From contig NZ_BCQX01000010.1 of assembly GCF_001552295.1 (NCBI RefSeq), positions 1-33,027 of the forward strand: DNA of 33,027 bases, given 5' to 3'. Made by a program: the position numbers and the translations under genes. The notes below the pieces were generated by a model, which saw only the letters and a list, made by a program, of their open reading frames with translations, ran no database searches and was not told where the DNA came from. Of this stretch, positions 25,410 to 33,027 are shown one piece after another (position 1 is the stretch's first letter; each line of letters begins with the position of its first letter). The DNA is from Globicatella sanguinis NBRC 15551 (lineage in GTDB: Bacteria > Bacillota > Bacilli > Lactobacillales > Aerococcaceae).

Positions 25410-26621
25410 TTAGACAAAGGCGCCGATGCCGGTTAATTCTCGTGCGACGATCATTGCATTAATTTCATGAGTTCCTTCATAGGTATAAATCGCTTCTGCA
25501 TCGGTAAAGAATCTGGCCACTTCGGTTTCGTAAGTTATGCCATTACCTCCACAAACTTCTCTAGCAAGTGCAACCGTCTCACGCATGACTAGGGCATTAT
25601 GCATCTTAGCCAAGGATGAATTTTTCATCTCGTGGATGCCTTTTTCTTGAAGGTTCGCTACACGTGTTGAATAACTAATCGCTGCTACGACATTTGCTTG
25701 CATACGCGCTAATTTTTCTTGGACTAATTGGAAACTTGCTAATTTACGCCCGAATTGTTCACGGGTCGTTGTTAACTTAAGGGCTGCATTAAAGGCACCA
25801 GCCGCTGTTCCCATTGCGATATGAGCGACATCAGTCCTTGTATGGATAAAGATTTTCGCCACATCACCATAGCCATTAATATGCTCTAAGCGATCTGCAT
25901 CAGGTACTTTAACATCTTTTAAGGTAATATGTCCATTATTCACCAATCTCAAACCGATTTTATGTTGAATATCTTCAACACTTAAACCGGGGGCATCTCC
26001 TGGTACGATGAAGCATTTTATTTTCTTCGTTTCGGTATCACGGGCAAAGATGGGAATAAAATCAGCGGTTTTGGCTCCCCCAATCCACCGTTTCTCACCA
26101 TTTAAAATCCATTCATCTCCAACTTTTTCAGCTGTTGTGGCTAATCCACCTGCAATATCAGAACCATGATCCGGTTCAGTTAACCCAAAACAAGTTTGAG
26201 CTGTAAATTCACGAATAGCTGTTCCATATCGTTCGCGTTGGGCTTCATTAGCCCCAATTAATATCGTATTATACCCTAACCCTCCATGAACGGTAAAAAA
26301 GGTCGCCACCGAAGGATCAAAACGGGCCATTTCTAAATATAAAAAGGCATTATAAATTTCACGTACACGCCATTTCTCGTCACGGCCCTCAAAAAGACTT
26401 GGATGATCCATAATCCGAGCATTGCGAAAAGCCGTCAAGATTTCCTGACGTGGTAATTGCGCTTTTTCATAGCATTTAATTAAAATTGGACGTACGCGTT
26501 CTTCTAATTCGATTCTTAAATGTTGTAGCACTTTTAATTCGCCTAAAGTTAAAGCTGCGGCTTCATTATAGATATCTTCAGGATATAATAATTTTGCTAG
26601 TTCTTCCACTGATTGGGTCAT
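25410..26621 (-). CDS. Acyl-CoA dehydrogenase family protein
   Basis: An FAD enzyme that oxidises an acyl-CoA to the 2-enoyl-CoA. The family blocks are CFGLTEPDHGSDIAGG (FAD and substrate binding), WILNGEKRWIGGA, TREQFGRKLASFQLVQEKLA and REVCGGNGI. The catalytic Glu is in YTYEGTHEIN (about residue 382). The C-terminal part resembles glutaryl-CoA dehydrogenases and plant ACX4. The Arg that binds the glutaryl carboxylate (in VDSGYRS of the human enzyme) is not found at the matching place (FDPSVAT), so decarboxylation is unlikely. Start: a GTG at 26630 touches the AAGGAG site, so I choose the ATG at 26621 (403 residues). No electron-transfer flavoprotein, enoyl-CoA hydratase or hydroxyacyl-CoA dehydrogenase is encoded nearby. 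Confidence 0.9.
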   Translation of the reverse strand: MTQSVEELAKLLYPEDIYNEAAALTLGELKVLQHLRIELEERVRPILIKCYEKAQLPRQEILTAFRNARIMDHPSLFEGRDEKWRVREIYNAFLYLEMARFDPSVATFFTVHGGLGYNTILIGANEAQRERYGTAIREFTAQTCFGLTEPDHGSDIAGGLATTAEKVGDEWILNGEKRWIGGAKTADFIPIFARDTETKKIKCFIVPGDAPGLSVEDIQHKIGLRLVNNGHITLKDVKVPDADRLEHINGYGDVAKIFIHTRTDVAHIAMGTAAGAFNAALKLTTTREQFGRKLASFQLVQEKLARMQANVVAAISYSTRVANLQEKGIHEMKNSSLAKMHNALVMRETVALAREVCGGNGITYETEVARFFTDAEAIYTYEGTHEINAMIVARELTGIGAFV

Positions 26622-26637
26622 AATCAACACTCCTTAT

Positions 26638-26679
26638 TTTAAACGCTTTCATTATCTAATTTAATATTACCCGATTAAA
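26638..26679 (-). promoter_or_regulatory. Promoter and cre site of the acyl-CoA dehydrogenase gene
   Basis: On the minus strand -35 TTTAAT (26674-26679), 17 bases, -10 GATAAT (26651-26656). Immediately downstream and touching the -10 is TGAAAGCGTTTAAA (26638-26651), which differs from the cre consensus TGNAANCGNWNNCA at one position. CcpA bound there would block initiation in rich sugar. Confidence 0.6.
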
Positions 26680-26770
26680 GAATGTCCGTCTAATAGCTTT
26701 TAATCATAAAAACGATAAGTTGAGCTTATTGTTTAAGAAGATGCGTTTATAATTGCGTAGACTCTTTTTG

Positions 26771-26845
26771 CTTATGTTTGTGTCAACTTATTTTCCATGT
26801 TTGTGTCCACTTATCTACCCATATTTACGTCAACATGTTAGCACC
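26771..26845. repeat. Three imperfect 24-base direct repeats
   Basis: Units TATGTTTGTGTCAACTTA, CATGTTTGTGTCCACTTA and CATATTTACGTCAACATG follow one another with TTTTC, TCTACC and similar linkers. They lie 100-200 bases upstream of the acyl-CoA dehydrogenase promoter and abut the terminator of the hydrolase gene. They resemble the multiple end repeats of IS21-family elements, so this may be an insertion-sequence scar; that is a guess. No transposase is present. Confidence 0.5.
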
Positions 26846-26900
26846 AAAAAAGAGTAGACAGTTAATGAAAATCATCTCCATGACTCTCTTTGTCTACTCT
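26845..26900 (-). terminator. Terminator of the lactonase-like gene (member of a repeat family)
   Basis: AGAGTAGAC (26851-26859) pairs with GTCTACTCT (26892-26900), and the minus strand ends in TTTTTT. The interior carries GAAAATCATC, also present in the copy at 12181-12240 and as GAGAATCATC at 4095-4157. It lies 37 bases past the stop codon. Confidence 0.85.
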
Positions 26901-26936
26901 ATTGATGCTTAATTTTTGGTCCAGTTGCTACTTAGT

Positions 26937-27809
26937 CTATTCAAACCATGGGATGTAATTTGGCATATTTCGTCTTGCCGATTTGATAATGTTCTTGCCT
27001 TGAGTATCCCATTGTACCCAGCGATAATAGGCGTCGTGATAAAAAGTAAAGATCGTTTGCTTTTGATAAGCCTTTTTCAAAATGGCCTCTTTTTCAAAGA
27101 TAGAAGTCATCGGATAATCATCGTATGCTAAAACCCATAGCGGATTTTGATGAGCATGAGTTGGCATCAAATCTGCCATATGAATGATTTGTTGTTGGCC
27201 ATCAGTTAAAATAACCACTGCATGGCCATTACTATGTCCGCCCGTATGTTGCATTTTAATCGCATCATTAATGACCAATTCTTGGTTAAATGTCTCCACT
27301 TGTGAGACAATTGCTTGCCAATCTTGTTCAAAATAAGTGCTCTTTGAACGGATATTCGGATGTTGTGCTTCATCCCATTCGATGGCCGATACATATATTT
27401 TAGCATTGGGAAAGCGTGAAACCAGTTCGCCTTTATTATTCGGTATGGTTAATCCTCCAATATGATCAAAATGTAAATGCGTCATTAATAGACCATCAAT
27501 ATCGTCTACTGTTAGACCTAGCTCAGCTAAACTCGTTTCGAGTTGTGGCTCTGACCATATACCATAATTGCGTTTTTGCTTATCGGTTAATTTTCCATTA
27601 CCAACACTCGCATCGATTAAATAGTTTTGCCCTTCATGTTGTATTAAGATGGGATCAGTTGCTAATTCGATCTGGTTCTTATCATTGCAGGGATATTTTT
27701 TAGACCATAAAGGTTTCGGGACAACCCCAAACATGGCGCCTCCGTCTAAAGCTGTTTGACCTCCATCTAACCAGGTTAAGGTCATATTGTTAAGTTTTAA
27801 TTGATCCAT
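26937..27809 (-). CDS. Metallo-beta-lactamase-fold hydrolase, YtnP/AHL-lactonase-like
   Basis: A 290-residue zinc hydrolase. The metal ligands are all visible: HLHFDH (His111, His113, Asp115, His116), His192 in HTGGHSNGH, Asp213 in [10 protein letters not shown] and His258 in FTFYHDAYY. The N-terminal blocks [14 protein letters not shown] and [11 protein letters not shown] match the YtnP branch, members of which open lactone rings (quorum-quenching lactonases). The true substrate is not known, since fold and motifs allow other lactones or phosphodiesters. No signal peptide, so cytosolic. AAAGGTGAA ribosome binding site. A cre-like site lies 35 bases upstream and a repeat-family terminator follows, so it is a single-gene unit. 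Confidence 0.85.
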   Translation of the reverse strand: MDQLKLNNMTLTWLDGGQTALDGGAMFGVVPKPLWSKKYPCNDKNQIELATDPILIQHEGQNYLIDASVGNGKLTDKQKRNYGIWSEPQLETSLAELGLTVDDIDGLLMTHLHFDHIGGLTIPNNKGELVSRFPNAKIYVSAIEWDEAQHPNIRSKSTYFEQDWQAIVSQVETFNQELVINDAIKMQHTGGHSNGHAVVILTDGQQQIIHMADLMPTHAHQNPLWVLAYDDYPMTSIFEKEAILKKAYQKQTIFTFYHDAYYRWVQWDTQGKNIIKSARRNMPNYIPWFE

Positions 27810-27843
27810 AATTTCACCTTTTTCTTTTTACACTAACACCTAT

Positions 27844-27857
27844 TGTAAGCATTTGCA
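27844..27857. promoter_or_regulatory. cre-like site before the lactonase-like gene
   Basis: TGTAAGCATTTGCA matches the cre consensus TGNAANCGNWNNCA at 13 of 14 positions (the central G is A). The site lies 35 bases upstream of the start codon, beside a possible -10 (TACAAT on the minus strand), so CcpA repression is plausible. Confidence 0.5.
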
Positions 27858-27915
27858 AGCGCATAATATTAAATCAACAATAATCAAGCTTCAAATGATT
27901 CTCACTCATCTTAAT

Positions 27916-28008
27916 AGGAAAAAATCCCTTTGCTGGCTACTTCCTTACTTCTGTTTTAACAGGAAAAAATCACAAGGATGACTACTTACTTCCTTACTTC
28001 TGCTTTAA
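27916..28008. repeat. Tandem duplication of the 3' end of the EamA gene
   Basis: A unit of 45-49 bases occurs twice: AGGAAAAAATC at 27916 and 27961, and ACTTCCTTACTTCTG-TTTAA at 27939 and 27988. The second copy contains the stop codon and last codons of the EamA gene. The first lies just beyond it and still spells K-T-E-V-R-K-stop. Confidence 0.85.
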
Positions 28009-28870
28009 GCGGAAGCTTTACTTTAAGTAACTCATTGACAGCGGTCGAACCTAAGATGAGTAACATCCCGACTATTTGTAAATGAGTCATCGGTTGGTTT
28101 AAAAAGATGTATGACAAAATAATAGCTGTTACAGGGTCAACATAAGTTAAAAGCGAAGCGGTTTGTGATGGCAAACGATCGAAAGAGTCAAATAGCCATA
28201 CATACACAAAGCCAGTATGTAATGCGCCGATCACTAAGATCAAAATAACAGTCTGTAAATCCATTTTGATACTTGTGAGTCCACTCGTCTGACTGACATA
28301 TCCAATCATGACGACTGCGGCAATGGCCAGTTGCACAAAAGTTTTAACCATTACATCTAAGTTTTTAACTAATTTATTACAAATCATAATCGTCGCATAT
28401 AAAACTGCGGCCACTAAACCATAAAAGATGCCCTTTAGATGATTGGGGCTAGCACCATTTAATCCACCAGAAATAAAGACGACGCCCACTACTGCTAACA
28501 AGGTTAAGCCAATTTGCCCCTTTGTCAAATGTTCTTTAAATACTAATGGAGATAATAATATAATCATTACTGGCGCCATATAATAGCATAAAGTCGCAAT
28601 CGAAACGGTGGTCCATTTATAGGCTTCAAAAAGAAAAATCCAATTAAATCCCATCGCAAAACCAGTAATTAATAGCCAGAGCCAATTTTGACGGATTGCC
28701 TGCCAATCAAAAACAATCCCTTTATAATGAATCCATCCTAAAATAAACAATGACCCAATGATTGCCCTAAACATCGCAATCGTAGCAGATGGTAAGGCAA
28801 TGTAATGAACAAATAAACCAATACTTCCTACCACCATCATAGCAAAAATCAATTTCAAACGTTGTGACAT
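27986..28870 (-). CDS. EamA/DMT-family transporter
   Basis: A 294-residue membrane protein with ten predicted helices made of two EamA repeats. The first runs to about residue 135 and ends in LAVVGVVFISGG. The second (about 145-285) has the typical LLTYVDPVTAIILSYIFLNQ helix and LGSTAVN end. The family exports amino acids, sugars or metabolites. The substrate cannot be told from the sequence, and no neighbouring gene hints at it. AAGGAGG precedes the ATG. The C-terminal tail is short and basic (KLPLKAEVRK), and its coding end is duplicated downstream. The gene follows the smpB terminator. Confidence 0.88.
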   Translation of the reverse strand: MSQRLKLIFAMMVVGSIGLFVHYIALPSATIAMFRAIIGSLFILGWIHYKGIVFDWQAIRQNWLWLLITGFAMGFNWIFLFEAYKWTTVSIATLCYYMAPVMIILLSPLVFKEHLTKGQIGLTLLAVVGVVFISGGLNGASPNHLKGIFYGLVAAVLYATIMICNKLVKNLDVMVKTFVQLAIAAVVMIGYVSQTSGLTSIKMDLQTVILILVIGALHTGFVYVWLFDSFDRLPSQTASLLTYVDPVTAIILSYIFLNQPMTHLQIVGMLLILGSTAVNELLKVKLPLKAEVRK

Positions 28871-28887
28871 CTACCTTACCTCCTTGT

Positions 28888-28951
28888 AAAAAAAGAACTG
28901 AGATAATTCCATTTGATTAATTTCAAATGAGAATAAGATTAACTCAGTTCT
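28888..28951 (-). terminator. Terminator of the esterase-rnr-smpB operon
   Basis: AGAACTGAG (28894-28902) pairs with CTCAGTTCT (28943-28951), with an inner ATTTGA/TCAAAT stem. The minus-strand product ends in seven T. It lies 17 bases past the smpB stop. Confidence 0.88.
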
Positions 28952-28967
28952 AATAATATAGTCTATT

Positions 28968-29429
28968 TTATCTGTTTTTTAACGCGCGGTCAATATCTCG
29001 TTTAGCTTGTTGTTCTTTTAAGGCATGACGTTTATCATATTTGTTCTTACCACGAGCTAAGCCAAACAATAATTTAGCTCGTCCTCTGACAAGATATACT
29101 TTTAATGGGATTAAGGTCATTCCCATTAGTTTTACTTGTTGAGACATCTTAATAATTTCTGCTTTATGTAATAATAATTTACGGTCTCGTAATGGATCGT
29201 GATTAAAAATATTTCCATGATCATATTCACTTACATGGGCATTTTTTAACCAAGCTTCACCTTGATGAATCGAGACATAAGCATCTTGAATATTCATCTT
29301 GCCTTTACGGATAGACTTAATTTCCGTCCCTTTTAATACTAGACCTGCTTCGTAAGTCTCAATGATTTCATAGTCATGACGAGCCTTACGATTTTGCGCT
29401 AATGGCTTATCCTTTCCAGGTTGTGCCAT
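28968..29429 (-). CDS. smpB: SsrA-binding protein
   Basis: Binds tmRNA and places it in the A site of stalled ribosomes for trans-translation. The OB-fold blocks [42 protein letters not shown] and the basic C-terminal tail ([20 protein letters not shown]) are present. A GTG at 29438 would give three more residues. I prefer the ATG at 29429 (153 residues), though the purine-rich AGGTGGAG is close to it. It follows rnr by 14 bases, and RNase R degrades the faulty mRNAs released by this system. The tmRNA gene itself (ssrA) is not seen in the window. Confidence 0.93.
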   Translation of the reverse strand: MAQPGKDKPLAQNRKARHDYEIIETYEAGLVLKGTEIKSIRKGKMNIQDAYVSIHQGEAWLKNAHVSEYDHGNIFNHDPLRDRKLLLHKAEIIKMSQQVKLMGMTLIPLKVYLVRGRAKLLFGLARGKNKYDKRHALKEQQAKRDIDRALKNR

Positions 29430-29443
29430 CGACTCCACCTACC

Positions 29444-31807
29444 TTATCTACCTCGCTTACGAATCTTAAAAGATTTTTTCGCTGAAGATTTATCAGCTTT
29501 CTTTTTAGAGTTTTTACGCTTTGAATAAGCTTTCTCTTTTCCACTTGCTCGTTGAAAATCTTTTTTCGATTTTGGGCGATTATTTTTATCTTTTTTGCCT
29601 TTTTGTTTCGGTAAACTAATGGGCCTCATGCCTTCCATGGGCTCCGCTTTAATTAATTTAAAATCAATATTACGTTCATCCATATCGACCGCCATTACTT
29701 CAATGATCACTTTTTGACCAATGCGATAAATATTGCCACGATTACGTCCCATTAATACCATATGTTGAGGATTAAATTCATAATAGTCATCGTCTAAATC
29801 TTTTAAGGAAATTAAGCCTTCAATTGTATTTGGTAATTGAACGAAAATACCAAATGATGTAATCGAGCTAATCATCCCTTCGTATTGTTCTCCGACTTTG
29901 TCCATCATATATTCTGTTTTCTTCAGTGCATCGGTTTCGCGTTCAGCATCTACTGCCCGTCGTTCCATTTTTGAAGCATGTTCGGCAATGCCTGGTAATT
30001 TATCTTCTAATTTTTCAATTTCCTTGGCACTTGGTTGATTGACTAAATAACGATGGATTAAGCGATGAACCATTAAATCTGGATAACGACGGATTGGCGA
30101 AGTAAAATGTGTATAGTCTTCAGCCGCTAATCCAAAATGTCCAGCTGGTAAATCACTATATTTGGCTTGTTGCATACTGCGTAACATCATCGTTGACACC
30201 ACTTGTTCAAAGGGCTCCCCTTCAACCGCTTTAAGTGCCTGTTGTAATTGACGTGGTTCTATTTGCGCTACATTCCCTCTTAAAACCATCCCAAAACTGG
30301 TCACAAATTCCGCAAAGCGCAACATTTTTTCTTCTTTGGGTTGTTCATGAATACGATAAACAAAAGGTAATTGACGCTTCGTATATTCGTAAGCCACCGT
30401 CTCATTGGCACATAACATAAAGGATTCAATTAATTTTTCACCTGTATACCGGGCTCTTAATTGAATATCAAGTGGGTGACCCTCTTCATCTACAATAATT
30501 TTAGCTTCTGGCGCATCAAAATTCAATGCTCCGCGATTGGTTCTTTTCGCTTCTAAAATATGATGCAACTCCGCCATTTCTTGTACCATTTCACTGATTT
30601 CGCTAAACTCGCGATTGGTTACATCATCGCCATCGATCATTTTATTGACCGCATCATAAGTCATTCGATAGGATGAATTAATGACGCTTGGATAAATCTC
30701 ATAGTCGATGACTTCTCCACGGGTGTCTACTTTCATGTCGCAAGTTAACGTTAGACGGTCCTCATTGGCATGTAAGGAACAGATACCATTAGAAAGACGT
30801 TGCGGTAACATTGGCACCACACGGTCTGTTAAATAAACACTGGTTCCACGTTCAAAAGCTTCACGGTCAATGGCCGAGCCTTCTTTTACATAATGCGAAA
30901 CATCAGCGATATGGACACCTAATTGGAAAGTACCATCGTCATTTTTCTCTAATGATATCGCATCATCTAAGTCTTTCGCATCCGCCCCATCGATGGTGAT
31001 AATTAATTCATTTCTTAAATCACGACGCCCTTCTAAATCTTTAGGATCAATTTCTTGTGGAACCGCATCTGCTTCTGCCATCACATTTTCAGGGAATTCA
31101 TGCGGAATTCCAAACTGAAACAGAATGGCTAAAATATCTACACCTGGTGCGTCACGATGACCTATCTCTTTCGATACTAAACCAGTTAAAAGATTAGGGT
31201 TATCGCTTGTGGGATATTCTTTAATCTTAATAATACAAATCGTATGATCTGCCGGATGAATCCCTTCAGGCAAGACCATTATTTTGACCTCTTCGCCATA
31301 TTCACCTTGAGGTACAATATAACCTAAATAACCGGTCTGTTCACGTTCATCTTGATTATAACTATAAAATTCACCCACCATTTGTTTGGTTACTCTTTCA
31401 ATGACTTTCGTAACCATCGCTTCCGAGCCTTTGCCCGTTTCGGGGTCAACTCGTTTTATAATTTGTGCTTCGACGATATCGCCATTCATCGCTGCCCCCG
31501 TATTGGTTGGTGGGACAAATAAATCTGGTTCGCCTTCTTCATAAGTAATAAAACCAAATCCTTTGTTATTGGCGCGGAATGTTCCTGTTATTAAATTATG
31601 AGACGTTTGTATGGATCTGAATTTATTGCCATTGATCATTTCCACTTCTTTAATGTGTTGTAAAAAAGTAATGGCTTTAACGAGCTTTTTGTATTTCTTG
31701 ACCCCTTGCATCTTAAATTCAGTTGCTAGTTGGTTAATTGTAAAGCCTGTTCCTTTATTGGCTCTAAAAAATGCTAAAAGTTCTTGTTCAAAACTTGTTA
31801 ATGACAT
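29444..31807 (-). CDS. rnr: Ribonuclease R
   Basis: A processive 3'-5' exoribonuclease that degrades structured RNA and messages from stalled ribosomes. At 787 residues the domain order is complete: an N-terminal winged helix (about 1-65), cold-shock domains (GTFRANNKGFGFITYEEGEPDLFVPP from about 72), the RNB catalytic domain with the Asp cluster in IDGADAKDLDDAISLE (about 272-287), an S1 domain (EGMISSITSFGIFVQL), and a Lys/Arg-rich tail from about 740. A GAGGAGG ribosome binding site precedes the ATG. It lies between an esterase gene and smpB, the usual order in Lactobacillales and Bacillus. Confidence 0.96.
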   Translation of the reverse strand: MSLTSFEQELLAFFRANKGTGFTINQLATEFKMQGVKKYKKLVKAITFLQHIKEVEMINGNKFRSIQTSHNLITGTFRANNKGFGFITYEEGEPDLFVPPTNTGAAMNGDIVEAQIIKRVDPETGKGSEAMVTKVIERVTKQMVGEFYSYNQDEREQTGYLGYIVPQGEYGEEVKIMVLPEGIHPADHTICIIKIKEYPTSDNPNLLTGLVSKEIGHRDAPGVDILAILFQFGIPHEFPENVMAEADAVPQEIDPKDLEGRRDLRNELIITIDGADAKDLDDAISLEKNDDGTFQLGVHIADVSHYVKEGSAIDREAFERGTSVYLTDRVVPMLPQRLSNGICSLHANEDRLTLTCDMKVDTRGEVIDYEIYPSVINSSYRMTYDAVNKMIDGDDVTNREFSEISEMVQEMAELHHILEAKRTNRGALNFDAPEAKIIVDEEGHPLDIQLRARYTGEKLIESFMLCANETVAYEYTKRQLPFVYRIHEQPKEEKMLRFAEFVTSFGMVLRGNVAQIEPRQLQQALKAVEGEPFEQVVSTMMLRSMQQAKYSDLPAGHFGLAAEDYTHFTSPIRRYPDLMVHRLIHRYLVNQPSAKEIEKLEDKLPGIAEHASKMERRAVDAERETDALKKTEYMMDKVGEQYEGMISSITSFGIFVQLPNTIEGLISLKDLDDDYYEFNPQHMVLMGRNRGNIYRIGQKVIIEVMAVDMDERNIDFKLIKAEPMEGMRPISLPKQKGKKDKNNRPKSKKDFQRASGKEKAYSKRKNSKKKADKSSAKKSFKIRKRGR

Positions 31808-31834
31808 CGTGAGCCTCCTCTCTCATTTTAAATT

Positions 31835-32584
31835 TTATCTTTGGATAAAGGCTAATAGGGATTGTTCAAACGCAGAGCGTTCTCGATTGGTAGTGATGAC
31901 ATGAGTGTTATGTTCAAACCATTGGAAATCAACTTCTTGCGCGCCGGTTAATGCGTCTCTCACTAAATACGCATCTTCTGGATTAATCATTTCATCTTCG
32001 CCTGATTGAGCAAGATAAAAGCGACTGGTAATTTGTGATAATTCCATATAAAAAGACATCGCAAAATAAGAAATCGACTCAATTTGTTCACGATAAAGAC
32101 TCATTATACGGCCCTTTTCCACTTGATACTCATCTAAGCGATTTTGCTTCTCATATAAATGACGTGCATATTGTTCGAAGAAATAACCAACATCAATTTG
32201 TTGAGCAGTAAAAACGGGAGAATTAAACACGCCACCCGCTAAATTAGCTTGATGGTTTTCGGTTAATAAACGTGTCGCAAAGATTCCTCCTAGCGACAAA
32301 CCAAATACGAATAATCGTTCATATTGACGCCCTTGCATATAATGTAATGCTGCTTGTGCTTGTTCCCACCATTGATCGGGATGAGCTTCTAAAATATCGT
32401 AAATATCATCCGTACCATGCCCTTTAAAAGTGGGACATAACACTTCAATGCCCGCTCTTTGTAAAAATCGTGCCGTAGATAAAAAATCATTCGGCGATCC
32501 TGTATAGGCATGAAATAAAATAACACCTGTAGTCGCTCCTTCAACTTGATAAAAACGACTGTTTTCTATGATTGTTTCACTCAT
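31835..32584 (-). CDS. Carboxylesterase (Est30-like alpha/beta hydrolase)
   Basis: A 249-residue cytosolic alpha/beta hydrolase. The oxyanion segment is FHAYTGSPND, the nucleophile elbow FGLSLGG has Ser97, and the acid and base are Asp197 (GEDEMINPEDA) and His228 (HNTHVIT). Size and context (between secG and rnr) match the Est30/YvaK carboxylesterase that occupies this position in many Firmicutes. The natural ester is unknown. An AGGAG eight bases before the ATG sets the start. A good promoter lies upstream, so it heads the esterase-rnr-smpB unit. Confidence 0.9.
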   Translation of the reverse strand: MSETIIENSRFYQVEGATTGVILFHAYTGSPNDFLSTARFLQRAGIEVLCPTFKGHGTDDIYDILEAHPDQWWEQAQAALHYMQGRQYERLFVFGLSLGGIFATRLLTENHQANLAGGVFNSPVFTAQQIDVGYFFEQYARHLYEKQNRLDEYQVEKGRIMSLYREQIESISYFAMSFYMELSQITSRFYLAQSGEDEMINPEDAYLVRDALTGAQEVDFQWFEHNTHVITTNRERSAFEQSLLAFIQR

Positions 32585-32607
32585 CTTTCACACTCCTACT
32601 CCTTTTT

Positions 32608-32636
32608 ATTGTACATTATTTACTATTTCACTGCAA
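32608..32636 (-). promoter_or_regulatory. Promoter of esterase-rnr-smpB
   Basis: On the minus strand -35 TTGCAG (32631-32636), a 17-base spacer and -10 TACAAT (32608-32613). It overlaps the end of the secG terminator, so the two units are separate. Confidence 0.7.
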
Positions 32637-32683
32637 AAAAAGAAACTATGACAAACGCATAAAATAAGGGTTTATCATAGTTC
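32634..32683 (-). terminator. Terminator of secG
   Basis: GAACTATGATAAAC pairs with GTTTGTCATAGTTTC (minus strand, one mismatch), followed by seven T. It lies just past the secG stop. Confidence 0.85.
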
Positions 32684-32690
32684 AAAAATC

Positions 32691-32924
32691 TTATTTAGCT
32701 GATAAATAGGCCAACGCAAGGGCTAAAGCAAAGAACACAAAACCTAGAACAGATGTCGCTTTAATTAAGAAAGCTTCGAAGCCACGCGCTTTTTGTCTTC
32801 CTTGTTGATCAGCGCCACCACCGGTTAATGTACTGGCAGCGTTACTTTTGGCTGGTTGTAAAACTACTAATAAAATCAGTAAAACTGCTACCACCATCAA
32901 TGCGATTAATAATGCATTATACAA
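32691..32924 (-). CDS. secG: Preprotein translocase subunit SecG
   Basis: A small accessory subunit of the SecYEG protein channel. The 77 residues hold two transmembrane helices (about 4-23 and 55-74) joined by a loop with the typical GGGADQQG motif. The start codon is TTG (top-strand CAA at 32922-32924), with GAGGAGGT eight bases upstream and no in-frame ATG. The order secG-esterase-rnr-smpB is conserved in Firmicutes. Here secG has its own terminator. Upstream (32940-33027) I see only a possible extended -10 (TGGTAAGAT). Confidence 0.93.
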   Translation of the reverse strand: MYNALLIALMVVAVLLILLVVLQPAKSNAASTLTGGGADQQGRQKARGFEAFLIKATSVLGFVFFALALALAYLSAK

Positions 32925-33027
32925 AGGTATTACCTCCTCTTGAAGATTCCATTAATAATCTTACCATACAATGATTTAAATTGCTATGATTCTAAATCAA
33001 ATCTAATAGAAAAAAATAAAAAGTAGG

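Noticed and set aside
1-33027. Defence system, toxin-antitoxin, phage or plasmid module
   Set aside because: I checked all supported genes for nuclease, toxin, integrase, restriction and replication motifs and found none. The window is mainly core metabolism.

Overview
The window is AT-rich chromosomal DNA from a low-GC Gram-positive bacterium. The gene order tdk-prfA-prmC-sua5-glyA-upp and the cluster secG-esterase-rnr-smpB are typical of Firmicutes. Together with AAGGAGG-type ribosome binding sites, TPP riboswitches and cre-like catabolite sites they point to the order Lactobacillales, perhaps Aerococcaceae or Carnobacteriaceae. The family is inferred, not shown. No rRNA, tRNA, CRISPR array, intact transposon or prophage was seen.

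Layout. 1-470: gene-poor, with two operator-like palindromes. 471-3215 (minus): flavodoxin-rpiA-pdp, linking pentose phosphate and pyrimidine nucleoside breakdown. 3267-4157 (plus): a lone CpXC-domain gene. 4345-10022 (minus): tdk-prfA-prmC-sua5-glyA-upp, covering thymidine and uracil salvage, translation termination, tRNA t6A synthesis and one-carbon metabolism. 10358-17949: a thiamin salvage region with two divergent TPP riboswitches. The minus arm carries tenA-thiW. The plus arm carries the ABC transporter thiZXY and the enzymes thiM-thiD-thiE. 17972-19447 (minus): an N-terminally anchored type-B carboxylesterase. 19794-23522 (minus): an asymmetric heterodimeric ABC exporter. 23886-26679 (minus): an acetyl-CoA acetyltransferase and an acyl-CoA dehydrogenase, the latter with a cre site on its promoter. 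26845-27857 (minus): a YtnP-like metallo-beta-lactamase-fold hydrolase, also with a cre-like site. 27986-28870 (minus): an EamA transporter. 28888-32924 (minus): smpB, rnr, a carboxylesterase and secG.

How it works together. The thiamin block is built for salvage: uptake of pyrimidine (ThiXYZ) and probably thiazole (ThiW), release of hydroxymethylpyrimidine from damaged thiamin (TenA), phosphorylation (ThiM, ThiD) and coupling (ThiE). No ThiC or ThiG is present here. The tenA leader can be read directly as a three-state TPP switch.

Less ordinary points are a family of related hairpins (GAGTAGGC...GCCTACTC) used as terminators at three unlinked loci and decayed elsewhere, several tandem intergenic repeats, a duplicated 3' end of the EamA gene, a ThiY without a lipobox, and the isolated thiolase/acyl-CoA dehydrogenase pair. 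I found no clear candidate for a wholly new multi-gene system. The hairpin repeat family and the acyl-CoA module are the best leads.
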